Assembly (NCBI GenBank): GCA_964017125.1
Contig: OZ024912.1
Coordinates: forward strand, 84,836,857 to 84,900,856
Source: Flabesymbios commensalis
Taxonomy: Eukaryota > Annelida > Polychaeta > Terebellida > Flabelligeridae
Direction of reading: 5' to 3'
DNA length: 64,000 nucleotides
The translations under genes were made by a program, and so were the position numbers. The first letter of the stretch is position 1. Each line of letters starts with the position of its first letter. The notes under the pieces were generated by a model. The model saw only the letters and a program-made list of their open reading frames with translations. It was not told the DNA's origin and made no database searches. Positions 21,010 to 33,500 of the stretch are shown piece after piece.

Positions 21010-21215
21010 ACGTATTTCCTATTTTTGACATGGTTGTTAAAAATAAGAAATAGGAATTTCGTCTCTATATCTAGTCTAACTGATAAATGCGCAGCACAAA
21101 AATTTTAAAAAAATGCAGTTCTAGTCTATTGACATGCTTACATCATAGGGTCATATTAAGAAGCCAAAATAAAATCACCGATTTTTTTATGATTTTAGCC
21201 TGGACACGTTCCTTT
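21010..21215. mobile_element. MITE family B, right half
   Basis: Matches the right part of 16026-16379 (GAATTTCGTCTCTATATCTA, GCGCAGCACAAAAATT, GATTTTAGCCTGGACACGTT). The left arm is missing. Confidence 0.8.
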
Positions 21216-22379
21216 AATGCCACCCTGTAGGCCTACATGTCAGATTGTCATACTATTTTTTATAGTTTTATCACAGAGCTAGAATATTGTATCTGTCCAA
21301 GTGTTTATTTAGCCTTACAAAATATATACACACTCGTTTATTTATTATGAATTACTACAACTGCCAACCTCTACATATTGGGTGGTAATTTAAGGTATGA
21401 ATAGGAGTCAGTATTTATATTTTTGTTTTGAAAATTATCAGTTTACGAAGAATCATCAATCCATTTTCAAAGATATATGTGCGATATATTTGAATTTAAT
21501 AATCATGTTTTTTTTTTATTTTATTTAAAAGGGGAGACTGAACCAGATAAAAGTATGGAGATATGAAGTGAACCAGATGTGTCACACCCCGAAGAGCCAG
21601 TCACCAGCAGATTTTCCCTTAGTACCACACCCTTTACCACAGACCTACAATGTGACCCAACACCATTTGCTTTTGTTTCTATCTTCGTCGACAGAGATAT
21701 GTTGATGGGCATGAGGCGAGAAACAAATCGTTATGCTACAGTACACAATAGATCAACAAACTAAAAGCTGCAAATTTATTATTATCTATTATTGTTCACA
21801 TGTGTGTTGGGGGTCAGCTCGTTATTACGACAGGTCGATATGCCGACAGGTCGCTATTCCGCCAGGTCGATAATCCAACAGGTCTATATTCCGGCAGGTC
21901 GATATTCCGACAGGTCGTTATTCCGACAGGTCAATATTCCAACAAGCCATTATTCCGAGAGGTCGTTGAGGTAATAAGGATTAATCTCTTTACATAATAT
22001 CTACACTCAGATTTTACGTCAACGAAACCAAGGGAATATGGGCTTATATTGCTCTTATTATTATTTTATAACGAGATTCAGTTTTGGAAATGCAATAATC
22101 CCATAGAAACACTGTCATGTAGGCAACATGACGTGTTTATAGCGACACAAAAAATATTCTGCGCGGGGCATTGATCAAACACATTTCTTAACTAGCATAA
22201 AATAACACAGGTATAAACGCACTTAATATTTTTCGAAATTGCTAAATTGTAACCTACCCGCAATATGTATTTTGGACGACAGGGAGGTCGCTCCATAAAA
22301 TTTTGTTCAATTTAGTAGTGGTAAATGTATGATTTTTCGATCTGGAAATTTCTGATCAGTTAGGGAAACCTTGTAAAAT

Positions 22380-22560
22380 TAAATTTATTTATTTATTATA
22401 ATTAAAAATACACAAATAATATCATAATTGTACAAATATGCAATTACAAATAAAATTGTGTAAATTAGTAAGGCCTATATCAACTTCGGGTGCATGGCCA
22501 ACACGCTTACTACATTTGATTTTCAGAAGACAATTAAATGTACATTATAATTACACTTAA
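22380..22560 (-). mobile_element. LINE 3' end fragment
   Basis: On the minus strand it matches the last ~160 bases of the LINE at 1863-3943, including the TTATTTATTTATTATAATTA tail (plus-strand reading). It is shared by both copies of the unit A element, so it was captured before they duplicated. Confidence 0.75.
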
Positions 22561-23196
22561 AATCAAATTAAAAGTGCAAATGATAATATACAAAACAATG
22601 GATGAAATAATGACATAAATAAAAAATATCATCAATTTTGCGTTACAATTGCAAAGAGTATGTAGAGATCATTAAAATAGCACGGGGCTGGAGTTTTTGT
22701 TCAGATTGTTTTTATTTCAATCAACTACATTATTTTTTCCAGGTTGGCTATGAGTAAAATATTGTCCTCTCTAAAAGTCTGAATGTATTTTTATCCTGTC
22801 CCGCGTTTTGATGGTGTTATCAGCCACTGCAGATATTGGTACTAATCCACTGGTGAATCCCAGAGCAAATGACAGTTGCTTGGAATAGATGATCGAGCGA
22901 AGAAAGTGTGATTAAATTATTTATTATTTCAGCCTTTCAAAGAACGAAATTATTTATTAAAAAAAGAACTTCAGGCCCCTGTTGCAATTTTAATGGTCGC
23001 CCCCTTACAATATCATCAAGTATTCGTTGCGTTTTCTCAATACTTTATCACATTTGATCAAGACTTTGTTACACGGATCACTAAGACAGTAATCCCGCTG
23101 TTACATACTGTACAGGGAGGGCTAATACTAATAGTAGCTTATAAATAGTAGCAAAAATACACTCTGGAAAGCGAAGAAAGGTGTAATATAAATACA

Positions 23197-23470
23197 TATA
23201 TATGAATATTGCTTCACGTCGCTTTCTGCACAATCATGGCAATATCGCAACAGAAGGAAGCCCGAAGCCGGGACTATGCCCTATTCTTATTTCGAATGAC
23301 TTCAAGGGTTCTTTATAGTGCACAGTACCATAGGCAGCACTGTACACTCCATGCCTTTGAAAAGTTTGGAGCACTGTATATGCACAGCCACGATGACAAA
23401 TATCCGTCCCCACCGGGATTCGAACCCGGTACCCCCAGGTTTTGATACGAAAGAGCCATCGGGGCAGGCC
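23197..23470 (-). mobile_element. tRNA-headed SINE with 12-bp target duplication
   Basis: AATATAAATACA at 23185-23196 and 23471-23482 flanks a 274-bp insert absent from the homologous place in copy 2 (about 29470). On the minus strand it starts with a tRNA-like head whose T-arm reads CCGGGTTCGAATCCCGG and ends GCGACGTGAAGCAATATTC. It differs from the dimeric SINE family. Confidence 0.85.
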
Positions 23471-24548
23471 AATATAAATACAAGTATAGTTTTAAATATT
23501 ATAATATATGTACGGAAAATCAAAGCCTACAGAATAGAAAACAGATGTTAGCCTTATAGAACCCAGAACTTTGCACACTTTTGTGCAATTTGCGTGGCAG
23601 TCATTTTGAATATTTAGTTACAGGTTATGTCATTGGTTGGCATTATTAAGCTCAACAACTGGTCTGAACGTATCCATATCATAGTTGTCAAAAAATGTGG
23701 GTTAAGATCTAGCATACTACTAAAAATACGCCAAATGGCTCCCAGAAATTAAGGGTGGAATAGGTTAACCTTTTCGGTGAGGGCAGATGTAAATTATTAG
23801 ACCTATAACAGGTTTGTAAACGTGGGGGTATTCATTTGAAGCTGATATTCGCGTCACCGATGCCAGTTTCAAATGAATAATAAATGTCAAAGAGTGATAC
23901 AGCACTTAAAAGATTTAAACAACATTATTTTTAGATAGATAGCCCTGTAGCATGGGCCCTGTAATCCTCTCTTTTGTTATTATTTTTATGTCGGAATAAC
24001 GACCTTTCGGACTATCGACCTGTCGGACTATCGACCTGTCGGAATATAGATCTGTCAGAATATCGATCTGCTTGTCGGAATATCGACCTGTCGGAATAAC
24101 GACCTGACGGACTATCGACCTGTCGGAATATAGATCTGTCAGAATATCGATCTGTTTGTCGGAATATCGACCTGTCGGAATATCGACCTGTCGGAATAGC
24201 GACCTGTCGGACTATCGACCTGTCGGAATACAGAGTTGTCAGAATATCGATCTGTTTGTCGGAATATCGATCTGTCGGAATATCGACCTGTCGGAATAAC
24301 GACCTGGACCCGTGTGTTGTGGTCAAGCCAACTATCATTGATTACTGGGGTTATAGAAGGTCCTATGTTCAGAAGGTTCTATGTTCAGAAGGTTCTTTGT
24401 TCAGAAGGTTCTATGTTCAGAAGGTTCTATGTTCAGAAGGTTCTATATTCAGAAGGTTCTATGTTCAGAAGGTCCTATGTTCAGAAATATTTGTTCAGAA
24501 GGTCCTATGTTTAGAAAGTACGGGTGACTATTTCATTGTCAGTTCCAA

Positions 24549-24630
24549 TTGGGCACACGCCGTTTTAGCGACGTTGAATCAACGTCAATGACGTTGATTC
24601 AATGTCGCAAAAACGTTGTATGCCCAGTGG
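24549..24630. repeat. Hairpin, family C
   Basis: TTGGGCACACGCCGTTTTAG and its near complement surround GTTGAATCAACGTCAATGAC. Same ends as 12534-12584. Confidence 0.8.
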
Positions 24631-25313
24631 GTTTCCGAGCTTAAATGAGGTTTAATAAAATGTGATGGACTAATTAAATTGTAGATATGAAAGTTAAAAT
24701 TATAAAATATAGGAAGTACGTTGTTCAAAATATCATATAAAAACGAGTGATGTAGATTAAAAATATCAATTCTCTTATTTTACATGTCTTATGTGGTCTA
24801 TAGGATTATTCTCTGTTGAATGTAAAATATGCATATGCATATGTCACAACCTTCACAAGTAAATATACCGTGTGGTAATGATGCACGCTGGCAATTAAAC
24901 AATATTATTTAATCAATTTATCGGAATCCGTCTACATCTACAATAAGAAATACGTATTTTAAATAGAAGAAATGGTCACCGTGACCAGTGAAATACACAT
25001 GTGGTGTAGGCCTACATTTCAGAGCAATAAACATGTTGAGTGTATTGTGCAAAGGAGAAAAATAATTGTAGTTAAATCAAGGTCATATAGATGTCTAGGT
25101 CATGTAATTGTAAATGGTTGCTTTACGTCCCTTTTCGACAGCAGACTAACAGGCATTTTAATAAGTGACATCACAAGACGATAAAAACAGTGCAGTTAAT
25201 TGATGAGATGTATGATGTACATATTATGATGATGTGAGCATGGGGTGATAGGGCATGGTGGGTTATTGAGAGTATTTTCCTTCACTCGCCCGATAAGGGG
25301 TTCTGGGCATGCC

Positions 25314-25733
25314 TATAGTCGGATTCACATTAACCGTGGCGAATGATCTCGCTGATTTCTTCGTCAATTCTCAACCAATTCTCATGCAATATTTCAAGCA
25401 TTATTTTCTGGTCATGAGGCGACTACCCTGAAAATTTCATTGAAAAATATTGTAAAGGGCCTACATTAAACGTTAGTCAATTTAACATGTAGTAAATACA
25501 AATTGTCGCCTTCTATAAACCCATTATAGCTTTGTCTCATAAGTTCATTACATGTCAAATGGTCTACCTTCTTCTAAATACCTTGTAAAACTTCTCGAAA
25601 TTTTCAGAGTAGTCACCCCATGGCTAGGTAAATGTCTGTGCAAAATGTCAGGAAAATTGGTTCAGAATTGACTGAGGAATCTGCGAAGTTCATTCACCCT
25701 GGTAGATTAATTTCATGTGAATCTGACTATAGA
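25314..25733. mobile_element. Inverted-repeat MITE, about 420 bp
   Basis: The ends TATAGTCGGATTCACAT and ATGTGAATCTGACTATA are inverted, and the match continues inward through a GTCAATTCTCAACCAATT region. No coding content. Confidence 0.8.
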
Positions 25734-26130
25734 TGAATTACCCCCAGACATTCCCAGGCGGTCGAAACACCTTGGCCTTTCACACAGCTCCTATATCCTC
25801 GGGTCGGATATTCCCCAGAGTAGCAATAACAAAGGGTAACTCCATTCCAGCCGCAGTGGCTGAAGCTTGACCCCATACACAATCGTGGGACCGTCATATC
25901 TGAGAAAATACTTTTTTTATAGAATCAGTAACATTTTAGCTACAAGGGTGCATGCTCACCTCATTTTTTTCAGCACAGTCAATAAAAAGTTATGAACATA
26001 TTTCAGACCTTGCGGTCGAGATTGCTCTCAGTCACCGCCATGTTGAAAAACGTTGATTTCTTTCGGGTAAAGCGAAGTAATCTAAGGCTAATTCCATCCA
26101 TCCCACGCTATACATTAGGACAGAACTAAC

Positions 26131-26417
26131 CAGTAGCGCATGTTTTTCGTTAACTACTCCGTCAATCATCAACCGATTTTCATGAAATTTTATAAACGTA
26201 AAATTATTTGTATTATTTCAAAAGTTAGACGATTTGAATTATTGTTGTAAATTGAAATTATGACGTCCCTCTATCAACCCATTTTGCTAATTCAGGAATA
26301 TTATGTCGAATGATCTAACTAAACTTTTACCGGTGTTAGGGTTTGACTTGAAAATGACCTGTGCAAAAAAAATTGGGTCAGAATCGTTGAGAAATCGAGG
26401 TAAAACATGCGCTACAG
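26131..26417. mobile_element. Inverted-repeat MITE-like element, about 290 bp
   Basis: GTAGCGCATGTTTTTCG and the complement of its first part (AAAACATGCGCTAC) bound a stretch with AATCATCAACCGATTTTCAT on the left and TTGGGTCAGAATCGTTGAGA on the right. It is a relative of 25314-25733. Confidence 0.7.
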
Positions 26418-27397
26418 ATTTACCAAAATAATTGTGCCCAATGGTAGGCCTATAGTTAAAACAAGGCTCTGAATGGTGCTTTCTTGTGCAATCTATTCAT
26501 TAATGACTTTATTTAATGGCGATTTCCACTCATGTTTTGGTCAACCCAACTAGACAACGCATTTTGGGGATATGCAGACACCCAAAAAGAACCCTGGAAT
26601 AGATTTAAATGGAAAAAAAAAACAGAAAAAAACTATAGGACAAGGTCACACTAGCACCGGATTTAGGTGGATTTGAATTCAGATAGGGGCCTATAGTGTC
26701 ATATTCCTGAATTTCGAACGCTATCCTTTTGTGATCACTCCTGGTTTTGTGTTGATTGAAGTCCCAATAACAATTTTGGCTATTGTGGACGGACAGACGA
26801 CGGACAGCGCGCCATGACAAAAGCTCATCTGACCTTTGACATGTTTGACCGAATGAACTAAAATGAGAGGCTGTGATTTGTTATCTTGCATTGTAGTTTA
26901 CCTGAAACTGAAATATGTAAGTTTTTCCCCACATCAAACAAAGAATTTTCTGAATATAGGACCTTCTGAATATATCTGAATATAGGACCTTCTGAACATA
27001 GAACCTTCTGAATATTAGACCTTTTGAACAAATATTTTCTGAACATAGGACCTTCTGAACATAGGACCTTCTGAATATAGGATCTTCTGAACATAGGACC
27101 TTCTGAACATATGCCCTTCTGAATATAGAACCTTCTGAACATAGAACCTTTTGAACAAATATTTTCTGAACATAGAACCTTCTGAACATAGAACCTTCTG
27201 AACATAGGGCAGTCACCGATTACTGGTCTTCTACACCTATTGTTGCCTCCTCTTTTACCAAACAGATAATGAACTGAGACAGATTTAAACATAATGTGTT
27301 TTCGTTTGATATTAAAAGTTATTTTCCACCAGGACAAGATGGTCATGCTCCCCTTCATAAACCTGCGCCATGTTTTTGTTAAGCTGAAAAATCGATT

Positions 27398-27715
27398 CAA
27401 AGAGGTCTACCAGCTGGAAGAGAACGTAGGCCTATAAGAGGTCTACCAGCTGGAAGAGAACGTAGGTCTATGAGAGGACTACCAGCTGGAAGGCAACGTA
27501 GGCCTATAAGAGGTCTACCAGCTGGAAGAGAACGTAGGCCTATAAGAGGTTTATCAACTGGAAGAGAACGTAGGCCTATTTAAGAGGACTACCTGCTGGA
27601 AAAAAACGTAGGCCTATGAGAGGACTACCAGCTGGAAGGAAACGTAGGCCTATAAGAGGTCTAACAGGTGGAAGAGAACGTAGGCCTTTGAGAGGTCTAC
27701 CAGCTTGAAGAGAGC
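27398..27715. repeat. 36-bp minisatellite, about nine copies
   Basis: Units read AGAGGTCTACCAGCTGGAAG, then AGAACGTAGGCCTATA. Most units differ by a few bases. Each carries the AGGCCTA hexamer that is over-represented across the window. Confidence 0.9.
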
Positions 27716-27807
27716 ATATATGCCTATGCATTCACGAGGCTCTCTGTCCAGTCAGATGTCAAGTTAAATTTAGAGTATACATGCCTAATGGTTACAGCCA
27801 ATTTTTA

Positions 27808-27922
27808 CGAAAGCCCTTCGGTTCGAAAGGTCATTGGTTCGAAAGCCCATTAGTCCGAAAGCCCATTAGTCTGAAAAAAACCTTGGTCCCAAAGGCATTA
27901 GTCTGATAGTCCTTTGATCTGA
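27808..27922. repeat. Degraded 16-bp array (unit C)
   Basis: Units resemble CGAAAGCCCATTAGTC, with several variants. In length and pattern they match the arm units of the neighbouring foldback elements, so this is probably one arm of a decayed third type. Confidence 0.65.
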
Positions 27923-27949
27923 CAGCTTATTGAATACATCATCTTTTTT

Positions 27950-28650
27950 TTGTATTTTTTTCGGGGGGGGGGGGCGTCTACTCATCTTACTTTTCTCCTT
28001 CGTTTTTCCATTTTCTTCTTCTTTTTTCGTCATCTTTCGTCCTTTTCCTCTGTCTTCTTCTTCTGTGTTATTCTTCCTTCTATATTCTCTTAGCGTATTT
28101 TTAAATTATATTTAGATTTTTGTCAAGAAAACATGTGTCGTAAAATATTTTAATTACTAGACCTATATATTATTCTAACAATAGTCCTACTTTACTCTAA
28201 TGAGCTTCCGTACGAATACATGCTGGCGCTTCGTACTACAGCTCTAATTATACAGGCTGATCGAAAATCTTTGCAAAGGGTGAGAAATCGCCCGAAACGT
28301 CCAAAAACTGATACTGAAAGCAATATTTTTTATCGAGTCGGCTTTATAGAACATTAACCTGTTTAAACGGGAGGTTTTTGTGATGATCAAAGAAACCAGT
28401 AGACTGTAAAAGAAGCTTTATCCCGTGTGGGTTGATGAAAATTAGTTGATCAATGGATACAGCAGTGGTCGACACTGTGAAGTAATCTCAAGCATGCGTA
28501 CTAACGGGTACTGGCGACTGCGGTCCACTTGTGAAAATGCAGCAGGCATAAAGCGGACCTGGCGCGTGCCCCCAGGGCACTTATGGCAGTCAGCGCACAA
28601 TGTGTACAGTGTAGTAATATAGCAAATATAGACATACAGACTCTTTCAAT
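27950..28650. other. Simple-sequence and unclassified region
   Basis: A poly-G run at 27964 and a T/C-rich stretch to about 28090 are followed by unremarkable sequence. No gene is supported. Confidence 0.5.
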
Positions 28651-28654
28651 ACGA

Positions 28655-31010
28655 TCCAGGTCGTTATTCCGACAGGTCGTTATTCCGACAGATCTATATT
28701 CCGACAGGTCGTTGGTCCGACAGGTCGATATTCCGACAAACAGGTCGATATTCCAACAGGTCGATAGTCCGACAGGTCGTTAGTCCAACAGGTCGATAGT
28801 CCGATAAACAGGTCGATATTCCGACAGGTCTATATTCCGACAGGTCGATAGTCCGACAGGTCGTTATTCCGACATAACAATAATAGCGAACTAGAGGATT
28901 AACAGTTGCAGTCGTTATGAATAACTATGAAGACGAGAGTCCATGATACCAGGCCTTATATATAAATAATGTTGTTTTAATATAAATAATGTTGTTCAAA
29001 CTCTACATCATTCATTTGACATTTATTATTTATTTGAAACTGGCATTGGTGACGAAAATGTCAGCTTCAAATGAATGGAAATACCCCGACGTTTAAAAAC
29101 TTTACCTGATATAAGCAAGAATTTAAAACTGTTACAAATTCTTGATATTGGCCTAATTATTTACAATCGGTGCTTTATTTGAGATCTGAACCCATTTGCC
29201 CTCACCGAAAGGGTTATAACCTTCGCCAACCGTATTTTCTGGGAGCCATTTGGCGTATTGTTCAGACAAGTAGACCTTATAAGCCCTATGGAGGGGACTT
29301 AACCCACATTTTTAAACCCATACTATGATAATATGGATACGTTCAGACCAGTTTTTGGGCTTAATGTCAACTCAAAACGCATCTGGGTCTGGAAGGCTAA
29401 CAGGAGTTTTCTATTCTGTAGGCTTTGATGTTCCATAGGCCCCTACATATATTAGATTATTTAAAGGTATACTTGTATTTATTTCATAGCTTTTATAGCT
29501 GTTTTATTTGCTACTATTCTGTTTATACTAATAGCCCTCCATTCACTGTCTGTAACCTGGTAAAAGCAAGAGTACTTGATTATCCTTGTAACAAAGTCTT
29601 GATAAAATGCATCGAATACTTGATGATATTGTAAGGGGGTGACCACTAATATTGCAGGAGGGACCTGGAGTTTTTTAGAAATAAATAATTTCGTCCTTTG
29701 AAAGGCCGAAATAAAAAATATCTGTGGACAGCCTGGAAATAAATAATCACCTTCCAAATTGTGTTTAAACAAATAATTGGATCATACTATTTCAGGCTGA
29801 TAACACCGTCAAATGCGGCACATGAAAAAAGTACATACAGACTTTTTGGGCAAAACATATTTTACATATAGCCAACTTGGAAAAAATAATGTAGTTGATT
29901 GTAATAAAAAATGTGAGCAAAAACTTCAGCCCCCCTGCTATTTTAATGGTCGCCCCTTAAAGTCTTTGCAATTGTAACGCAAAATTAATGATATTTTTTA
30001 TTTATGTAATTATTTGATCCCTTGTTTTGTTTATTATCATTTGCCCTTTCCAACTTAATTTGAAGTGTAATTATAATGGACATAAATTGTATTCTGGATA
30101 TCAAACGTAGTAGGGGTGTTGGCCACCTGTAGTTGATATCCGAATGTATACACTTTTATTTGCAATTGCATATTTGTACAATTATGGTATATTATTTATG
30201 TATATTTAAATCTAATAAATAAAAAAAACATGCATTAATTTAAAAGTTTCCCACAAATTTCACTGTTTTTTCCCTGACTGTTCAGAAATTTCCAGATCGA
30301 AAAATCATACATTTACCAACTATCAATTAAATTGAACAAAATCGTATTGAGCAAAATACATATTGCTGGTTGGCTAAAATTTAGCAATTTCAACAAATAA
30401 TAAGTGCATTTATTTGTGTTATTTTATGTTAGTTAAGAAATGTTTTGGTTAATGCCCCGCACAGAATAATTGTTGTTTTTTTGGGATAAAAACGTGGCTG
30501 GTTAACGTGGTTAACAAACGATCACATTATAAACGGCAGCTAACTAATAATGTTTCTCTGGGATTAGGCCTAGTGCGTTTCCAAAAACGTTACATCACGA
30601 ATCTCGTTATAAAACAATAAAAATGATAGTAATATAAGCTCATATCATATTAGTTTTGTTAAAGTGAAGACTGATATAGTATAAAGCGGTTAATCCTCAT
30701 TAGGTCGGAATAACGACCTGTCCGAATAACGACCTGTCGGAATATCGATCTGTCGGAATAACGACCTGTCGGAATATCGACCTGACGGAATAAAGACCTG
30801 GCGGATTATTGACCTGTCGGAATATCGACCTGTCGGAATAACGACCTGTCGGAATATCGACATGTCGGAATAAAGACCTGTCGGAATATAGACTTGTCGG
30901 AATATAGACCTGTCGGAATAAAGACCTGTTGGAATAAAGACCTGTTGGAATATAGACCTGTCGGAATATCGACATGTCGGAATCAAGACCTGTCGGAATA
31001 GCGAGCTGAC
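28655..31010. mobile_element. Foldback element with unit A arms, copy 2 (inverse of copy 1)
   Basis: Arm arrays 28657-28878 and 30703-31004 carry the TTCCGACAGGTCGATA unit in opposite orientations. The interior aligns in reverse to copy 1 (for example GAAATTTCCAGATCGAAAA near 30285 with 22335). The outer edge GAGCTGACCCC pairs with GGGGGTCAGCTC at copy 1's left edge. Copy 2 lacks the SINE found in copy 1. Confidence 0.8.
30060..30222 (+). mobile_element. LINE 3' end fragment
   Basis: Matches the final part of the LINE at 1863-3943, ending AAATCTAATAAATAAA. It is the counterpart of 22380-22560 inside copy 2. Confidence 0.75.
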
Positions 31011-31340
31011 CCCTTTCAATAACCCACCATGCCCTATCACCCCACATCAACATCTGTTCATCCTTCATCGCATAATTTGACTACAACGTTTTAATCGTAT
31101 TACAATGTCACTTAAATGACCATTTGTGCCGAAAATCGTTTATAGCCCCATCTACTGCATAAATGCACAACGTAACTAGACATACACAGTGACAATTACA
31201 TAGGAATCCAGTGGTTGGCCTGTCAACACGTGTGCGTACATAGTTAAAACAAAGATGGCTAAGCAGAAGGAAAATAATAAAAATGATAGAAGGGCCTGTG
31301 CAAGCCTATTTTAGATAAAATTACCACTAGTTACGACAAT
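31011..31340. other. No gene seen
   Basis: Starts with TCAATAACCCACCATGCCCT, which occurs in inverse orientation near 25240-25280, so a short inverted duplication links the flank of copy 2 with the interior of the unit B element. Nothing else is supported. Confidence 0.5.
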
Positions 31341-31344
31341 TTTT

Positions 31345-33500
31345 TTGTTTTTGTCTGGAATGATGTCAACTATCATTGAGTTTCATGCTTTAACTTTCAC
31401 CATAATGCGCTGTCATGTCCCACACATGCAAAACAAATTTATTGAGTATAGATCACAAAAACATTTCAATAAAACAGTTTTTCTGGAAAGTGTTGTAGAT
31501 AGTAATCTGAGGTCTTGTCTTACTCTAGAAGACCCAGAGCATGGATGGAGATTGTTTACTAACAATTTTAAATCAACCATTGACCAGCATGCTGCTATTT
31601 AAAAAACGCAAGGTTCGATCAAACCAGCCGCCCTACATAAGCACGCACATGCGTAAAGCCATATGGATACGAAAACGCCTGTACAAACAGAAAAGGAGAC
31701 ACCTGGGAAAAGTACAGAACACAAAGAAATTTATGTGTAGATATGAGGCGTAAGGCTATGAGGGCTACTTGTTTGATAGAACCACGCAAAATAAATGGAA
31801 TTTTTGAACTCTATAAAACCTTTCTTCACTATTAAAAGTGGTACTGGATCAGGAGAAATTATATTATCGGAAAATAGTAAAATTATATTTGAGCAAAGTG
31901 AAATTATGAACGAATTCTTCGTAAATGTAGCTGCCGACATTGGAAAAGATCACACTCTTTCTGACCTTTAAAATCATCCCATTATTCTTGAAAAACAACT
32001 ATCCACGCTCAATATCAACAAAGCTAGTGGGCCCGACCAGATCCCCAATATATTTCTAAAACAGACAGCGGAAGAGTCTGCTTCTGTTCTTGCAGCTCTC
32101 TTCACTCAATCATTACAAACTGGAAATTTACCGGGTGATTGGCATTCTGCCAACGTTAGCCCCTTTTTTTAAAAGGGTGATGGGGGCCTGGCTTCAAACT
32201 TTCCACATGTGTCTGTTGTAAGCTAATGGAGCATATATTGGTAAGATACATGTTAAGGAATATTGATGACGAAAACATAATTTCAGACAAGCAGCAGGGT
32301 TTTAGAAAAGGTTACTGTTGCGAAACCCGGTTGAATACTACCGTAAGTGACAATGGGGGGAACGTGTGGATATAGCCATCCTAGATTTCTCGAAGGCATT
32401 CGACATGGTTTCTCATCGCAGTCTGATGTCCAAACTAGATCATTATGGTATAAGAGGAAACATCCATGAATGTATTTCATCTTTCCTTAACAATAGAAAC
32501 CAAAAGGTCGTGATTGATGGCTATAGTTCAGATACAATTTCTGTAGACTCAGGGGTGCCTCAGGTATCGGTCTTGGGTCCAATACTGTTTTTGGTCTTCA
32601 TCAACGACCTGCCTGATCTCGTTAAATCACAATGTCGCCTGTTTGCTGATGACTGCCTTTTGTACAACGAAACTAAAACTTTGAATGACTTTTTGCAGCT
32701 ACAAAAAGATCCTAAATTACTTGAAAATTGGGCTTAGGAATGGGGTATAAAATTTAATGCCAAAAAGTGCTATATAATTTCCACTGGAAAAGGGGGAATC
32801 CCTTTTTTCCCTAAATGACCATATTTTGCAATATATTGGCACAAACCTATATCTAGGCGTCACACTTTCTGAAGATCTGACATTTGACGCTCATGTAGGA
32901 AACATTACTAAAAAGAGCAATCGGATGCTTGGTTTCATGCAAACCTCAAGGGCTCTCCATCACGTCTTAAGGAACTGGCATACCTGACATTGGTCATATC
33001 TGGCCTGGAATATGCGTCTGTTGTCTGGGACACGTTCCTGCAGAAGAGTATTGATCGCCTCGAAAAGATCCAGCGCAGGGCAGCACGCTTTGTCACCAAT
33101 AATTACAAGAGGGAATGTGGACTCACCTTGACCCAATTGATTGACAGCCTAGGTTGAGATAGCTTGCAAGAACGCCGCAAAACAGCTAGCCTTTGCATGC
33201 TCTACAAAGCAATTAACAGAGAGGTAGCCCTCTCGATTGATATGCTGTGTAGACCTGATAGTAGAACAAGGGGCAGCACACAAAATTTCAGAACCATTAA
33301 AACCAAAAAGCTACCGTTCTCAAATTCTTTCTTCATTAGAGCTATACCGGATTGGAACAAACTACCATCTGCTGTCAAATTGGCGCCGACCTTCACAGTC
33401 TTTAAGGCTGGATTGAAGAAATCTGACTAAACAATTGTGTTTAACTACCCATGCAAACCTCTCCCCGTGGCGCGATAGCACACAAAGTGCTCCTGCCACG
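31345..33500 (+). mobile_element. Decayed CR1/Jockey-type LINE
   Basis: From 5' to 3': a linker segment with SNQPPYISTHMRKAIWIRKR (about 31620-31680), reverse transcriptase with DFSKAFDMVSH (near 32385), SGVPQ (near 32550), LFADDCLLY (near 32640), a YLGVTLSEDL-like stretch (near 32850) and the C-terminal IPDWNKLPSAV (near 33345). The 5' end including the endonuclease is missing. Stops and frame changes separate the segments, so it is inactive. It is a different subfamily from the LINE at 1863. Confidence 0.85.
32366..32737 (+). pseudogene. LINE reverse transcriptase palm fragment
   Basis: An open frame of 123 codons with the catalytic FADD motif, the SKAFD strand and GPILFLVFINDLPD. It ends at a premature TAG; the next part of the enzyme lies in another frame. 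Flanking frames 31541-31753 and 33164-33430 hold the linker and C-terminal part. Confidence 0.85.

Larger units (their letters stand above)
21790..24310. mobile_element. Foldback element with 16-bp arm repeats (unit A), copy 1
   Basis: Left arm array 21820-21970 reads GACAGGTCGATATTCC; right arm array 23992-24307 reads its complement, so the arms are inverted tandem arrays with unit TTCCGACAGGTCGATA. The interior aligns in inverse orientation to 28880-30700. It carries a LINE 3' tail (22380-22560, minus) and, only in this copy, a SINE. No transposase is visible. The layout resembles sea urchin TU foldback elements as I remember them (short tandem repeats in the arms). Confidence 0.8.
24345..27210. 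mobile_element. Foldback element with 16-bp arm repeats (unit B)
   Basis: Left array 24345-24515 repeats AAGGTTCTATGTTCAG and AAGGTCCTATGTTCAG; right array 26944-27206 is the complement. The interior of about 2.4 kb holds a hairpin and two inverted-repeat elements but no transposase. It lies immediately after the right arm of unit A copy 1. Confidence 0.8.

Noticed and set aside
23396-23470. A tRNA gene on the minus strand
   Set aside because: The T-arm is good but the acceptor and anticodon arms are not, and the segment lies inside a 274-bp insert with a 12-bp target duplication, so it is a SINE head.
24012-24591. Open frames on both strands rich in RSIFRQV and VLCSEGSMF repeats, also at 26881-27400 and 30690-31068
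   Set aside because: They translate the 16-bp arm arrays of foldback elements. Three units make 48 bases, so frames stay open by chance.
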